DNA of 64,000 bases from Acanthochromis polyacanthus (taxonomy: Eukaryota > Chordata > Actinopteri > Pomacentridae): NCBI RefSeq assembly GCF_021347895.1, contig NC_067132.1:4754268-4818267 (forward strand), written 5' to 3'. Shown piece after piece: positions 34,554 through 46,233 of this stretch. Under the pieces are notes generated by a model. That model had not been told where the DNA came from. It worked only from the letters and a program-made list of their open reading frames with translations, and did not search any database. How positions within the stretch are numbered: the stretch's first letter is position 1; every line of letters begins with the position of its first letter. A program made the position numbers and the translations under genes.

Positions 34554-36385
34554 TCCTTGGTAACATGAAGCACATAGTCATGCATACTGTAACTGCATGG
34601 CTTTGTTCGGTGACATTGCCAACGAACACAGTCTCAACTGGATATATAGCATTTGTCAGGAACATAAAGAGAAAAAAAAGATCACATTTCTTACAGCTAA
34701 TTTGATTATAACATATTTTCTTCTGGAGTATTCTAGCCATGCAGCAGAAGGCACCAAGGAAATCCAGCCAGGTTATTAAAAGCAACATTAAAAAGTCATC
34801 TTAGACTACCATGCCTCGCAGACTCATTAGTCTCACTTCGTAGTATGACCTGTAGGTCTGTACACACCCACACAACCTTCAGAAGAGTGGAAACACATCC
34901 GTTTGTGGCTGTTTGGGTTTTATGGTGAAGCCATATAATTTTTAAGAAAACTAATAATTTGTGCTAAAAAAAATACATAAAAACACTGCCTAGTTACACT
35001 TCAAAGGACAAAAGAGATTGTATCCTCATCAAACACAGTGTAGTGTTGAAAGCTTAGTCTGACTGCACAATTAAAGAGTGTAAATTATTCAATTTGTTTT
35101 GGTCCCTTTTGAAAGTTTGCTGTCCATCAGCTGAAAACTACCTCGTTCAGTTGCATTTGCTTGAGAACCCTGTTTTTACTCTCCTGATACATTTGGTATA
35201 GTTGGAGATTTTGCTTTTCTTACGTGACTGTAACGCTTGGATGGGCAATAAAATGCTGGCCAGATTTGCAATGTTCAGAGTATAACTGTCTTTCTGCAAA
35301 ACATTCATGTAATGGCTTCTCATTTTTATCCAGTGGTCACCGTAAATTCACTCACTAAAGTGATAAATGGTGGCAGCAACAGGTTGTATCAACTCTAGCC
35401 AATTAATTCTGTGTGTAAGTTGTTGTTAAAGTGCTCTCTCTAAGCTTCTGTCTGCACTCAGCCAAAGATCATTGTGACTGAAGAAGCTCCACTTTGTAGA
35501 ACTACAAGTCCGCTCTGATTGTACAGTGGCGTTACAAATCCATACACCTCTCTAGGAGTGGACACGATATAGTTATAGGCTCCAGATGACCTGGAATCAG
35601 ATCGAGGAGTTCATAATAATAAGGTGTCTTTATGTAATTACTACTGCTCTTCTTTTGGAGTGGTGTGCACTTTAAAATTCTGCTGTATAAAAATATTGGA
35701 GTTGATTTGATATCAGCAGATACCCATTACTACACAAAGCCTGAGATCAGATTAGAGCTAAATAGCATGAGTTTGGACATCCAATATTACGATATGTGAG
35801 TGTCATCATGCCACACATCAAATATTAGTGATGTCTTTACAGCAAATGACAAAGAGAATTTCAGGTAATTTAGTATGCCATTATCTGTAAGTGTCCAACC
35901 ATCACTTGGGGAACCAGTGGCTCCTCTAAAGTTGAAAAGTTGTTCTTCAAATTAAAATAACAAATAAAAGAAAAGCACTCAGAGAGCGCAGTACTTCTCC
36001 AAGGCTGTTCATTCCTTCATATGACATTGTCCGAAAAGCAGCATTTTGTTTTTGATTTTTATTTTTTTTAAGAAATGCAGCATTTATTTATTAGTTATTG
36101 ATGATCAGAAATCACGGCAACATAGAACGTGGCCACTTAATATAAATTTACCCACTAACAAACCTACACTGAGCACAGGTGTGTGTTCTGCATGTGTACG
36201 TTATGTTCAGATACCGAACCGCGTGACCTAAATATGTAGCAGGTGGTGGGAATTGATGGGACTCAGAAACACCCCCACAGTGTAATCAGCTGTTCTTTGG
36301 ATCATTTCTGATGGATAAGTCCTGATAAGTCCTCAGAGGTGGATTTGTAGTAGGATCACAATCAGTTGATGTAGTGTTCACTGGT
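34554..36385. other. unassigned sequence
   Basis: No gene, RNA or recognised repeat was seen. Confidence 0.4.
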
Positions 36386-37647
36386 TGTCATGGTTACAGT
36401 GACATCGTGCTGCTATCTGGCAATGATACAGAAATCTTTAACCAATCTATGGATCCAGACTATAAGCTGCATCACTGCTGAAATCTCATCACTTGGTCCT
36501 TGTGTCATTTCTGACCTTCCCTGAAAATTTCGTCCAAATCCATCTGTCCGTTTTTGAGTAATGCTGCTAATGTTACACTTGCACAATGATGACAATGTTC
36601 ATCTAGGTGCCAGCAACTTTAATTTCCCATAAACAGTCTGAAAATATACAGATACAATTTCTGATTAGTATTGGCAGCTATCTTAACTCTACCTGTGAAG
36701 ACTGGGTTTACTTCCTTGTGCCAGGATAATAGCTAAATTTCATATTGCTACATAACATAAACACACAAGACATGACAAATGCAGCTTTAACACCCAATGA
36801 ACTGCCAATTATACTTGCTTAACATGGCTTACTGAACACAACAAAAAAAACGTTAGCCCACAATGTTACTTTACATTGTTCAGTCCCTCCAGGAATTCGC
36901 GATGTTGCGATCGCGTAAATTCATGTCAATTCAACCAGTCTTCGTGAATTGTGTGCGGCCTTGCAATTTTGTCCCATCACTGCAACTTTCCCGGAATTTT
37001 GGCCCACCTCCCATGAGTTTCACCAATCATAACAGTCCCCAGGGCAAATGTAATGCACGACGTACGTCACCGAATTCACTTAATTGTTTTTGGTTTGAAG
37101 ATGCAGACGTGTGAGACACTAATGTCTCTCATGTACCAGTTAAAATTACTGCTAAAGACCATGCAAAACAATTAATTCCCTGATGTTCTTCACCAAAGTC
37201 CAAGTAAACGGTTTTACACCTGTGCAATATTGTGGTGGAATACAATAAAAAAAATCATCGATTGATACACACTTTTCTACCACGAAACATATTAGAGCGG
37301 CTGAAAGGAGCGGACAACAGACCAGAGAAATCACCGTGCTGGAAACTGTTGCATCCAGATCCATTAGAGCACTGAAAGAATGAAGTAAATTAGATTAATT
37401 ATTTGGCCAAGGAACACGGTGGAGTTATGTGATGATCAGCGAGTGTGAATCATTCCTCTGTTTGCAACATCACTCAAAAACAGACTCAGGGATTTGAATG
37501 AAATTTTCAGGAAAGGTCAGAAATGACACAAAGAACAAGTGATTAAACTTCAGCAGTGATACGGCTTAAAGTTTGGATCCACAGATTTGTTTAGAATTTC
37601 TCATTGCGGTACCGACATAGTGTCTGATAGTGGCATGGTAACCATGG

Positions 37648-37650
<3 letters not shown>
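36386..37650. repeat. inverted repeat pair, arms about 185 bp, spacer about 0.9 kb
   Basis: The left arm (about 36386-36570) contains TGTGTCATTTCTGACCTTCC and CTGAAAATTTCGTCCAAATC. The right arm (about 37460-37650) is its inverse, with TCATTCAAATCC and GTGTCATTTCTGACCTTTCC when read on the minus strand. Both arms resemble a repeat common in fish. The spacer includes GAATTCGCGATGTTGCGATC at 36893, which recalls another dispersed family. Whether this is one large foldback element or two separate insertions cannot be decided. Confidence 0.65.

Positions 37651-37701
<51 letters not shown>
37649..37701. repeat. (AT)n microsatellite
   Basis: About 53 bases of pure AT. Confidence 0.97.
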
Positions 37702-37704
<3 letters not shown>

Positions 37705-38139
37705 GTTTCCCACACAGCTGTGGACCAGAGAGAGGCAGTCTGCTGGGGCCAGGTGTCTCTGAGGATCCTCGGGGCAGAAATGCACAGATGGAGATGGAGC
37801 TGTGATCATGGTTCAAACCTCGCTGAATGAAGCACATAGACAGCACTGTTTGCCAAGAAGTTAATCAGCTGTACAAAGTTACACATTTGGGTTTCTGTAG
37901 GGTTTTAGATTCAAAGTGTCAGTGTTGGAACATCACTTGACTGTGTTCCATCAATATGCAGCGAGCTGTAAAGTTAAACTATAACATTCACTGTGCATCA
38001 GGCAGCCTTAAAAAGCAATACAAGTTCGGCTTCATTTCCTGGACATGTCCACATCAAACACGACTTTGCAACAGAAACATTCATACCTTGATGTATTTGT
38101 GCTGTCAGACAACACAATTAAGGTTACAACCAGTTTGGG
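37702..38139. other. unassigned sequence
   Basis: No gene or recognised repeat was seen. Confidence 0.4.
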
Positions 38140-38640
38140 CAGAGTTCTTAAAGCTAAATGTTAAACATGCTCACAGTGAAAATGCTAGCATGCTGATATT
38201 TAGCCAGTTAAATTTGATCCACTTTCTCGGTTTAGCATGTTAGCATGCTAACATTTGCTAAGTAGCATAAAGTATATAGCACTGCAGAGACTGATGAGAA
38301 TCTATTTGCATTCTGCTGGTGTTAGGTGGTAAATTAAAGTACTACAGACTGAAAAGTTGATGGTGGTGATAGGGAATCACCAAAGTTATTCATTCTGAAG
38401 ATAACATTTTTTGATGCCATCCATCTGTTAATGGGATATTTTTTTTATGAACACTGCATATCAATCTTATAGTAGTGCTAGAGGAAAAGTCACCAAAGTT
38501 TAAAATATTCATCCTCTGGGCACTGTGGATATCTGTACCAGATTTTATGGTAACTTATTCATCCAATGATTAAGACAGTCATGCTATTTCAGTGAATACA
38601 AAGAGGAAAGTCATGACTGTTGGGTCAATAAGTCAGTGGA
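38140..38640 (+). repeat. dispersed fish repeat with TTAGCATGTTAGCATGCTAA
   Basis: The words GTTAGCATGCTAACATTTGC, GCTAGAGGAAAAGTCACCAA and CATCCTCTGGGCACTGTGGA follow the order of a dispersed repeat recalled from many teleosts. It contains an imperfect internal duplication (GGAATCACCAAAGTTATTCATTCTGAAG near 38371 and GTCACCAAAGTTTAAAATATTCATCCTCTG near 38489, described by position). It has no coding sequence. Confidence 0.55.
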
Positions 38641-39125
38641 TTGATCCCTCAACCTGACTGCAAAAACTGAAACAACAGTTTCAATAAAAAAAAATGTCAG
38701 ACTATCCAAACACTGCTTGTGGCTTTCGTTAGTGGTGGAATTTGTTCAGTATCAGACCAAGTAACAGACCAACCCCTCTGTTGTTAGATGCCTCAGACCT
38801 CATCTTGTTTTAAAATTGAAAAGTATAAAATGATCTGATATTCTGCTTAACCAACATACAGGTAGATTTTTACTAAATGCTGTTTAATAAGACGCAGGCC
38901 CACTTGAGGACTACTGACTCATTTTTACACTAAATGTGGTCTGAGCATATTTTCTGAGCAACTGAAATGACACCAAAATGTAAACTAGTTTAATCCTTTA
39001 GTAAGCTTTAAATTTATTGATGTCTGTGTATACTCTAATACTTTAGTCTGTAAAAGAACTACATTTTACTGTAGTTTCAGTTTCAGTTTCAAGTTTATTT
39101 GAAAAAGGACAGCGTGCAGTTACAT
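38641..39125. other. unassigned sequence
   Basis: No gene or recognised repeat was seen. Confidence 0.4.
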
Positions 39126-39127
39126 TA

Positions 39128-40498
39128 CAGTTTTTCTCCATTGGTTTGGCTCATTTCTCGAAACCGAGATGACATTCTCAAAACTCTAGGTGCATTTTGC
39201 AAAATACTTTCTGTAGTTCTGCACAGCACCATGGATTACCAGCAAAATACCATATCTCTCTCAAAACACTTCATCCATGCCTCAAAACCAAATACTCCTC
39301 TCGTGTAAATAGTCAGTGGCACCAAAATGACACATTTTTTCTCAATACCTTCAGCACATTTCTTGAAACAGAAAGTACATTCTCAAAATCATAGGTTCAT
39401 TTGGCAAAATGGATGACTTAGCACAACTCCATGGATCACCAGCAAAAGGTCATATCTCTATGAAAACAATTCACTCATGCTTCAAAACTAAACATTTTTT
39501 TCATACAAATGGTCAGTGCCCTCAAAATGCAAAGTCCCTGTAGCGTTGTGTGAGCACTGCTAGTCAAAATGTTTAGAAGTTTGGTCACTGTGGCAGAGGA
39601 ACATCAAATATCCCCCATGTCTAACAGTACAATGGTGTAAAAAAAAAAAAAAAAAAACCTCAATAAGACAAAACAAAACATGAGTAGTCTTTAAGTTCTG
39701 ACACACACATGGCACTTGCACTGCCATGGGAAGTTTATTCTTACAGTTTCTCAATTGCTTTGACACATTTCTCAAAACCAAATCAACATTTGCAAAACAG
39801 CTCACACAAATTCCAAAACTCGGTTTCATCTTCTCAAAACCAAATCACCTTTTGCAAAACAGCTCACACAAATTCCAAAACTCTGTTTCATCTACTTACA
39901 AGCAAATTCGATCTCAACAAAATGCAGTTTCACATCCAAAATGATAGACGAAACTGTGGAGCGGGGCACATTAGGCTGCACTCTTTGACCTGCCTCTGCC
40001 ATTGTTAGGCCATGGTTGATTACATGGTCAACAAGAGGAGCCCGAATTTCATCAGGGACAGCTTGGTGTCTGTGTGCACCTCGGCCTCTTCCTCGTATTC
40101 CACCACCACGCATTCTTATAGCTCCTCTTGAAGTTGAAGTGATCTACAGTAATTCAGGGTGTTCCTGACATATTTTGGGAATTGAATAAATTGTTTTGAT
40201 TGTGACGACTTAAACATTGAAATAATGCTAACATGTTTTGAAGGGTATGACAGTTTGACTGAGAAGTGACAGTCAGCTCAGATCACTGACATATACTCAC
40301 ACGGTATTTGTACAAACTGTAGGAGATTGTGTTTAATCATTTGCAGAACTGTACTGAAACATTTAAAATTTGCTTAAAGGAATGAAAAATGTCCAATCCA
40401 TTGTGTGAAAATGCCCAGTGGTTTTGAGACTTGTCCATGTTATTTTGAGAATGTCGTCTCGGTTTCAAGAAATGAGCCAAACCAATGGAGAAAAACTG
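39128..40498 (-). mobile_element. TA-flanked Tc1/mariner-type deletion derivative
   Basis: The ends CAGTTTTTCTCCATTGGTTT and, inverted, the same sequence at the right are perfect over the first 20 bases and continue as a TIR of about 60 bp. TA flanks both sides (39126-39127 and 40499-40500). The interior holds repeated subterminal words (TTTGCAAAACAGCTCACACA at about 39789 and 39851; CTCAAAACCAAATCA) and a transposase N-terminal fragment on the minus strand. Confidence 0.85.
39950..40113 (-). pseudogene. transposase N-terminal fragment
   Basis: The minus-strand frame from 40113 reads a Gly/Arg-rich start, then APLVDHVINHGLTMAEAGQR and PNVPRSTVSSII, a helix-turn-helix of the IS630/Tc1/mariner type. 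From recall, it belongs to a fish family whose proteins share DHVINHGLTM. The catalytic part is absent, so it is the remnant of an internally deleted element. Confidence 0.7.
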
Positions 40499-40500
40499 TA

Positions 40501-42090
40501 AAAAAGATGGCTGCACCAGATTTAGCATCATGCTAATTTTCATCTGTAGTCCTTGGTCCTTGGTCCAGTTATTTAAAAAGCCTGTGCCGATAAATTAATT
40601 TCTATTAACAGTATATCTTCCTCTTCTCCTAGAGGTAGACTAACTCCAGTATTCCTGTATTTGAACAGAAAGGTTGTGTACTTGACATCAGATGGTTGTT
40701 TTGCACACTGCTGCATTCAGATCAGAGCTAACTTTGTAGTTTGCGTACAGTCTGTCAAAACATATCAATCATATGCTTTCAAATCTAGAAATAGTTTTTG
40801 ACTGAAATGTACATCTTTGAATGATGAATATTTCACCTGTCACTGCTGCTGATGTGCAACCCTGAAACCATAGAGCCCCTCAAACACATCACATATCCCA
40901 ATTTACCCCTGGGTATGGTCATGACTCATATGTTTACCACGGCTGATTTCAAGAATAAAAATAATTCTAAAGTCTGACTGTATTCCAAGGCAAAACCAAA
41001 ATATATTCCTCAACAAGCTGAACTGGTACTGAGGCTCACAAGCTAATCTGTAGCAGTTTACCTTTTAGATGACCAGAATACATGTTTCCATTTATGAAAA
41101 CATTCTAAACAGCAAAGGCTATGAATCTGATAATGCTGTCTTTAAAACATTTCACAACTAATAGGGTCCATTTAGTAGAAAATGATGAATAAAAATTAAA
41201 ACTGTTGTCTTTTTTATCACAATGAGATTAAGGCAAACCAGCAAGACTTCCATAAAGTAGTCTACTAATGATTTATGGAGAGCAATTTTACCTACTCACA
41301 TTTACATTTACAATTAATTAAATGTAACATTTATGAATTTCATCGCACCAGAGATCAGGCTTGGAGTGCCAGGACTCTTTACACAACACAAACATCCACC
41401 AAAAGTCGAACTGGACATGTCATAATTATGTCAAGGGCTCCTTTTTTGTTTGTCATCTAATAATTATTTCCAAAGCTGTATTTGCAACACATCAAATGAT
41501 GTAATTGGCAAATATGTTGGAGTTATCCTTCCTGAAAGCATATTTTCTGCTGTGAATCCTGGTTGACAATATATAGAGAATCATTACCAAACTGAAAAAA
41601 AAGCATTACACAACACAACATACTCTCACGGGTGGCTTTATTCAGTACAGCTGAGAAATCTAATGCTTTCCAGTGTAGCAGGTCTGGCATGAAGTCAACT
41701 TCACGAAGTTTCTACATGTTCAGTTCCTCCTGGTGTTGTTAAAAAGGCGATGATCCTGCTTTCTGTTTATTATTTAAGACACAGTGAGTGGTGGTGGACT
41801 AGACTGCATTATATTGAATGTGTTACTAATATTCTGTCCATCCTGTTTTCCACCACCCACTATAACCCCAGTTACTCATAACTTTGCCTACAGAAGAGCA
41901 ACAAAGGGTCACTGCAAATCAATACAAAGCTGTTCTGAATGATCACCTTCAGTGTTTATGAATCATTTCTATCCTGGTCGAGGTCTTTCTAGTTTTACGA
42001 GTTTCAGTAAAAAGCAATTCATCCAAGAAAAGTTAAGTTGCTTATGAGAATGCTTCCAATCATAACTCACTGACTGGTTTGATGAATACA
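40501..42090. other. unassigned sequence
   Basis: No gene or recognised repeat was seen. Confidence 0.4.
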
Positions 42091-42129
<39 letters not shown>

Positions 42130-42134
42130 TAGAG

Positions 42135-42197
<63 letters not shown>
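42091..42197. repeat. compound (GATA)n/(GACA)n microsatellite
   Basis: GATA units, about seven GACA units, then about 17 GATA units. Confidence 0.97.
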
Positions 42198-42284
42198 CCA
42201 CTGCGTTAGGGAAGATAGCCCTTGTTACAGGGGCTCCCTGAACTGACATTTTAAACCACCATCATCAAAACACCAAATGTACTT

Positions 42285-42420
42285 CAGAAGAACGTTGTTC
42301 CATCCCTCCAGTGGAGATCTGGAGAATCAAAGTGAAGACACACTGAAGCTGTTCTGGCATCACATGGAGTCCCAAACCTTTACTAAGACATTTGCGTTGG
42401 TTTTTCATTTAATTTGTCAT
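42285..42420 (+). mobile_element. Tc1/mariner transposase-end fragment
   Basis: CATCCCTCCAGTGGAGATC and GAAGCTGTTCTGGCATCACATGG (in part) match, from recall, the last coding part of a fish Tc1/mariner transposon. A related fragment lies at about 59340-59640 (CCTCCAGTAGAGGTCCTGAG, CTGCCCTGGAGACACATAG). Confidence 0.55.
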
Positions 42421-45304
42421 CTGTTGGCATGAGTGATGGTACAGTAACTGCAAAGGAAACAGTTCAGAAAAAGTAAAATTGGAGAGAAAGCAATCTTATA
42501 TTTTGCCATGCTCAGTTCTTCAAATGACAAAACAATCCCTTTATATCCCTTGGCTGCATTCCAGACTGGTCTATTGAAGGTTTATTGTGTGGACAAATTG
42601 GTATCTCAGCACAAAAATGTGGCTCTAGAATGAAGCTTTTTATTCTCAAAGCTTTATCTCATGAAAGCACGTAGCACATGCCTGGGGTTTGTGCTCCAAA
42701 AGTGCCATATTACCAACCAGCCCTGAAATAGAAATATTTAAAGGTTTACAGACCAATGAATTTGAAGGTGGAGTTCAAGGATGTTAGGAAAGAAAGCAGA
42801 CAACAGTTAGAATGATTGGATGAAGTAGGAAAATCACATTGATTCTTCATTGGAGGCTCCATCCAGTCTGTCCCATGAAAGAGGAACATATACGACACGG
42901 TTAAAAGGAAGAAAAAGAAATGTAGCACCACAACAAAGACATGCAGGCTTGTTTAGTAGCAGATGGAGAGGATGCCAGAATAATAATGTCAAATTATGTT
43001 AATGCTACTGTAAGATCCACCAGGCATCATCAACAATGAACAGAACCAGGACAGGGTTTTGTTTATTTCTTCACCTAAGCTCTGGAGTCCTAGCTCCTCT
43101 GCAGCCACAGGATGGAGATGGGCGCTCCTTTTGATCAGCGAAGCAAGAGTGACACCAAGATACCATGCCAGATGTGGGACATGCCTGGCATAGATGTGCG
43201 ACGAACTAAGTCAGCAGGAGGTGATGCAGAGAGCTGACTTTAAAGGATTCCCCCCAATACAGACCTCCAGGATGTGTATTGAACCTGTCTTAGCAAGAGA
43301 CTGGCTCAAAAATCCCAAGCACCATCAAGCCTCAAAGGAAACAAATTGAGGGCAATAAAATTCTGACTGATTCCTGAACCACAGAAGAGAGGAAGCTCAG
43401 AAACCTGGAGAAACACTTCAAAGACATTCCATTCACAAACAAAGGAACTCTGGACTCATCTCAAAGCTAACAAAGACAATCATCTCCCAATTCTGGACAA
43501 AACTCCTTTTATGTACATCCACTTCACCAAACAAGTGAACTTTTCAATGACTTCATGATTAATCTACCTCTTGCCTTACTTTTAATATTTTATTCCTCCT
43601 GATTAGTATCAATGTAATAATTTTTAACATGTCTGCCGATCACATATGAGCATGTTTGGTATCATTTTAATCAGCTATCTATCAGTAATGCTCCCAGATA
43701 AACCATGTTCACCAAATTTCAATATTTTGGAAAGTTACAGAAATTACCTGAAAATGTAACTCTGTGGGACATCTGGACCTCAGCCTTCCCTGACAGGAGA
43801 TGTACCAGACCCCTGCTGAGTTAATGATATGCAAAGGCACCCCTTTAAAAGACCACATCTGAAAGCACCATTTTGAGTTCTCCTGAAAGCAACACCCTGA
43901 GTTCTCCTGAAAGCACCACCTTGAGTTCTCTTGATAGCACCACTCTGAGTTCTTTTGAGTCATTTTGAGTTCTCCTGAATTTTGAAGTCGACTTGCTATC
44001 CATCACTCTGAGACTCCACTCTGTCCACCGTTGTTCCGACCCACTTCCACAGGCCGACCGAACCGCACGCATCATCGTCACCTTCATCATCATCATCATC
44101 GGCACGCAAGTACCTTTCAATCACTGAATACTTGGTGCGTTCCTATAAATTCTTAGATTCCCTAAATTCATTCATTTGGCAAATTTCCACATTGGCTTTT
44201 CCTAAAAGTTACGGCTGCTTTCAGGTGTGGTCTTCTAATTCCTTCCTCCCAGAGCGCCATATTATAACGTAATATTCTCCCAATATTGCGTCGTAATATT
44301 GCACTCTATTCCTTTCCTTCCCCGTCATTAACATTCTGCTTATTGTTTGTTTTGTGTTAGTGCTTTGTGCTTGTTGTGTTTGCTGTGCTCTTAGTTGATA
44401 GACATCATTAATCATAGTTTGTTGTTGTTGTCTTGTTGTTGTTGTTAGTAAATAAATGTTTAGCAACTAAATCCAGTTGACTCAGTTGTTTATTGTTCAC
44501 ATCTTGGTCCCTAACTTGTATTTGATTTCAGCTACCGAAATTCTACTCACATTCATTATTGAACTAAAATAATTCCCTTGATTACTTTATGAGGCTTTCC
44601 TTGTCTGCAGCAAGAGATGTTTCAGATGCTGCATTATTATTTTTAGGCTAACTCAAATATTTCGCTGGTTGAAAACTAGTTAGACTACTTAATAATTCTG
44701 CACAAAGTAATCTTAACCCCAGTTACAGAAACATTATTATAATCTTATGGTTATAATTGATGGAGAAAACCCTTACAAAAATATATATAAAAACATATAT
44801 CCAGAAATCCTACACTACGTTGTGTTTGACAATCACAGGAACAACTGGAATGAGGATTTAGGTTAAAGGCAACTTTTTGTCCAAAATCCACTCTTTCATT
44901 GTTGTTGCACATAATTACATAGATCCAGTGTATCTAGAGAACTACTAAATAAAAGAAAAGACCTTTGCCTTGTTTCTTTTCCTTCTCCATCGATTAAAAA
45001 TTGTTTTTCTAAATGAGGCATTCAGCTTTACAGCCTGTTGAGTCATAGATCACCTCTCATAAATTTTTCGAATGGTCCGTCATTATTATTTCTCACCTAT
45101 CAGCAAAGTATGCCAAGTCTGCTTTTTTTGTCAATCTTGATGCATCTGTCAGTTTTCATTCTTTAGACTTCTGACATCAGAGGAGCTGAAGAGGTGATGG
45201 ATTGCTTCCATTGTTTTTGGGAATTTCTCCAATCGGAAGTGGCTAGCATGGCTAATATGGCTAACACTACCATTAGCACTGATCATATACCCACATGCTA
45301 GAGC
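42421..45304. other. unassigned sequence with a short tandem repeat
   Basis: No gene was recognised. A GAGTTCTCCTGAAAGCACCA tandem lies at 43862-43980 and an (ATC)n run at about 44085-44100. The part around 44400-44520 has GT-rich runs and an AATAAA and resembles a retroviral R-U5 region, but no LTR ends could be identified. Confidence 0.4.
43862..43980. repeat. short tandem repeat, about 24-bp unit
   Basis: Four to five imperfect copies of GAGTTCTCCTGAAAGCACCA plus a few bases. The units give a repetitive frame on the minus strand without domain character. Confidence 0.75.
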
Positions 45305-45306
45305 TA

Positions 45307-45560
45307 CACACGTGGACAAAATTGTTGGTACCCCTCAGTTAAAGAAGGAAAAACCCACAATTCTCACTGAAATCACTTGAAACTCACAAAAGTAACAATA
45401 AATAAAAATTTATTGAAAATTAAATAATCAAAATCAGCCATCACTTTTGAATTGTTGATTAACATAATTATTTAAAAAAACAAACTAATGAAATAGGGCT
45501 GGACAAAAATGATGGTACCCATAACTTAATATTTTGTTGCACAACCTTTTGAGGCAATCA
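45307..45560 (-). mobile_element. Tc1-like transposon copy 2, left piece
   Basis: It begins at a TA (45305-45306) with the same CACACGTGGACAAAATTG end as copy 1 and contains the whole left inverted repeat and the last codons of the transposase gene. It is cut at 45560 by the gypsy element. The remainder resumes at 53252. Confidence 0.95.
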
Positions 45561-45977
45561 TGTGACAGGTTAAAAAATCGATTTAGAAAAGATTAGAAAT
45601 GGTTAAGGTATTAAAAGTGTATTATACACAGGTTTAAAAGCTGAAAGCAGAGTTTATGATGAGTCAATTATCAGTTAAAAACAAGTTAAAAAGGATCTAT
45701 TATCCATAATTATTTCGTTTACATGATTGTTACATTTAAAATGGTAAAACTGTACTAAAGATATAGAAACTATTTACATATTTACAAATGATTTAGAGGT
45801 TGATGATACATGATCGATTGCTTTGGTCTGGAGTTGTGTTCCTGCCTGCACTGTTTTAGCTCTGTGCTTTTTTGAATAAAACAAAATGGAGAAAGGACGC
45901 ACGTCTCGTCTCTCTCTTAAGTTTTAGGAAAAAGTTCCACCAACCTCTCCCAAAATCGTGGAGCAGAGGGTACAACA
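45561..45977 (+). repeat. gypsy 5' LTR
   Basis: 417 bp, from TGTGACAGGT to GGGTACAACA. It should carry the promoter. A polyadenylation signal AATAAA lies at 45875-45880. No classical TATA box is obvious. It is identical base for base to the 3' LTR as read here. Confidence 0.97.
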
Positions 45978-45979
45978 TT

Positions 45980-45997
45980 TGGAGGCACCGCTGGGAT
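45980..45997 (+). promoter_or_regulatory. primer binding site for tRNA-Thr
   Basis: TGGAGGCACCGCTGGGAT starts two bases after the LTR and is the perfect complement of the 3' end of a vertebrate tRNA-Thr including CCA (as recalled). Minus-strand DNA synthesis would start here. Confidence 0.85.
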
Positions 45998-46233
45998 ATT
46001 TAGTGAGTGAAAAATCCACCAGAAGTAAGTGGGAGCTCAAGCTGAATATCCCTATCGAACCCTAGCATGCCAAGCTAGCATCGGAGACACGACGCACCTC
46101 AGGCATTCACCGCAGCTCTGTCAGCACGTGCAGCAGGTTGTATCTACTAGTGAGCACAGCCACCACTAGAGGACACCATCTTATCACAAAGCTAACAGAA
46201 GCCAAGTTGAACTGTTTTGTGTCAAATTCTCTG

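Noticed and set aside
44380..44520. Another LTR
   Set aside because: It has a GT-rich tract and AATAAA, but no TG...CA ends, no duplication and no partner LTR were found.
46138..46233. Gag starting at 46138
   Set aside because: The codon there is TTG. The first ATG in frame is at 46234 and the added residues show no domain.
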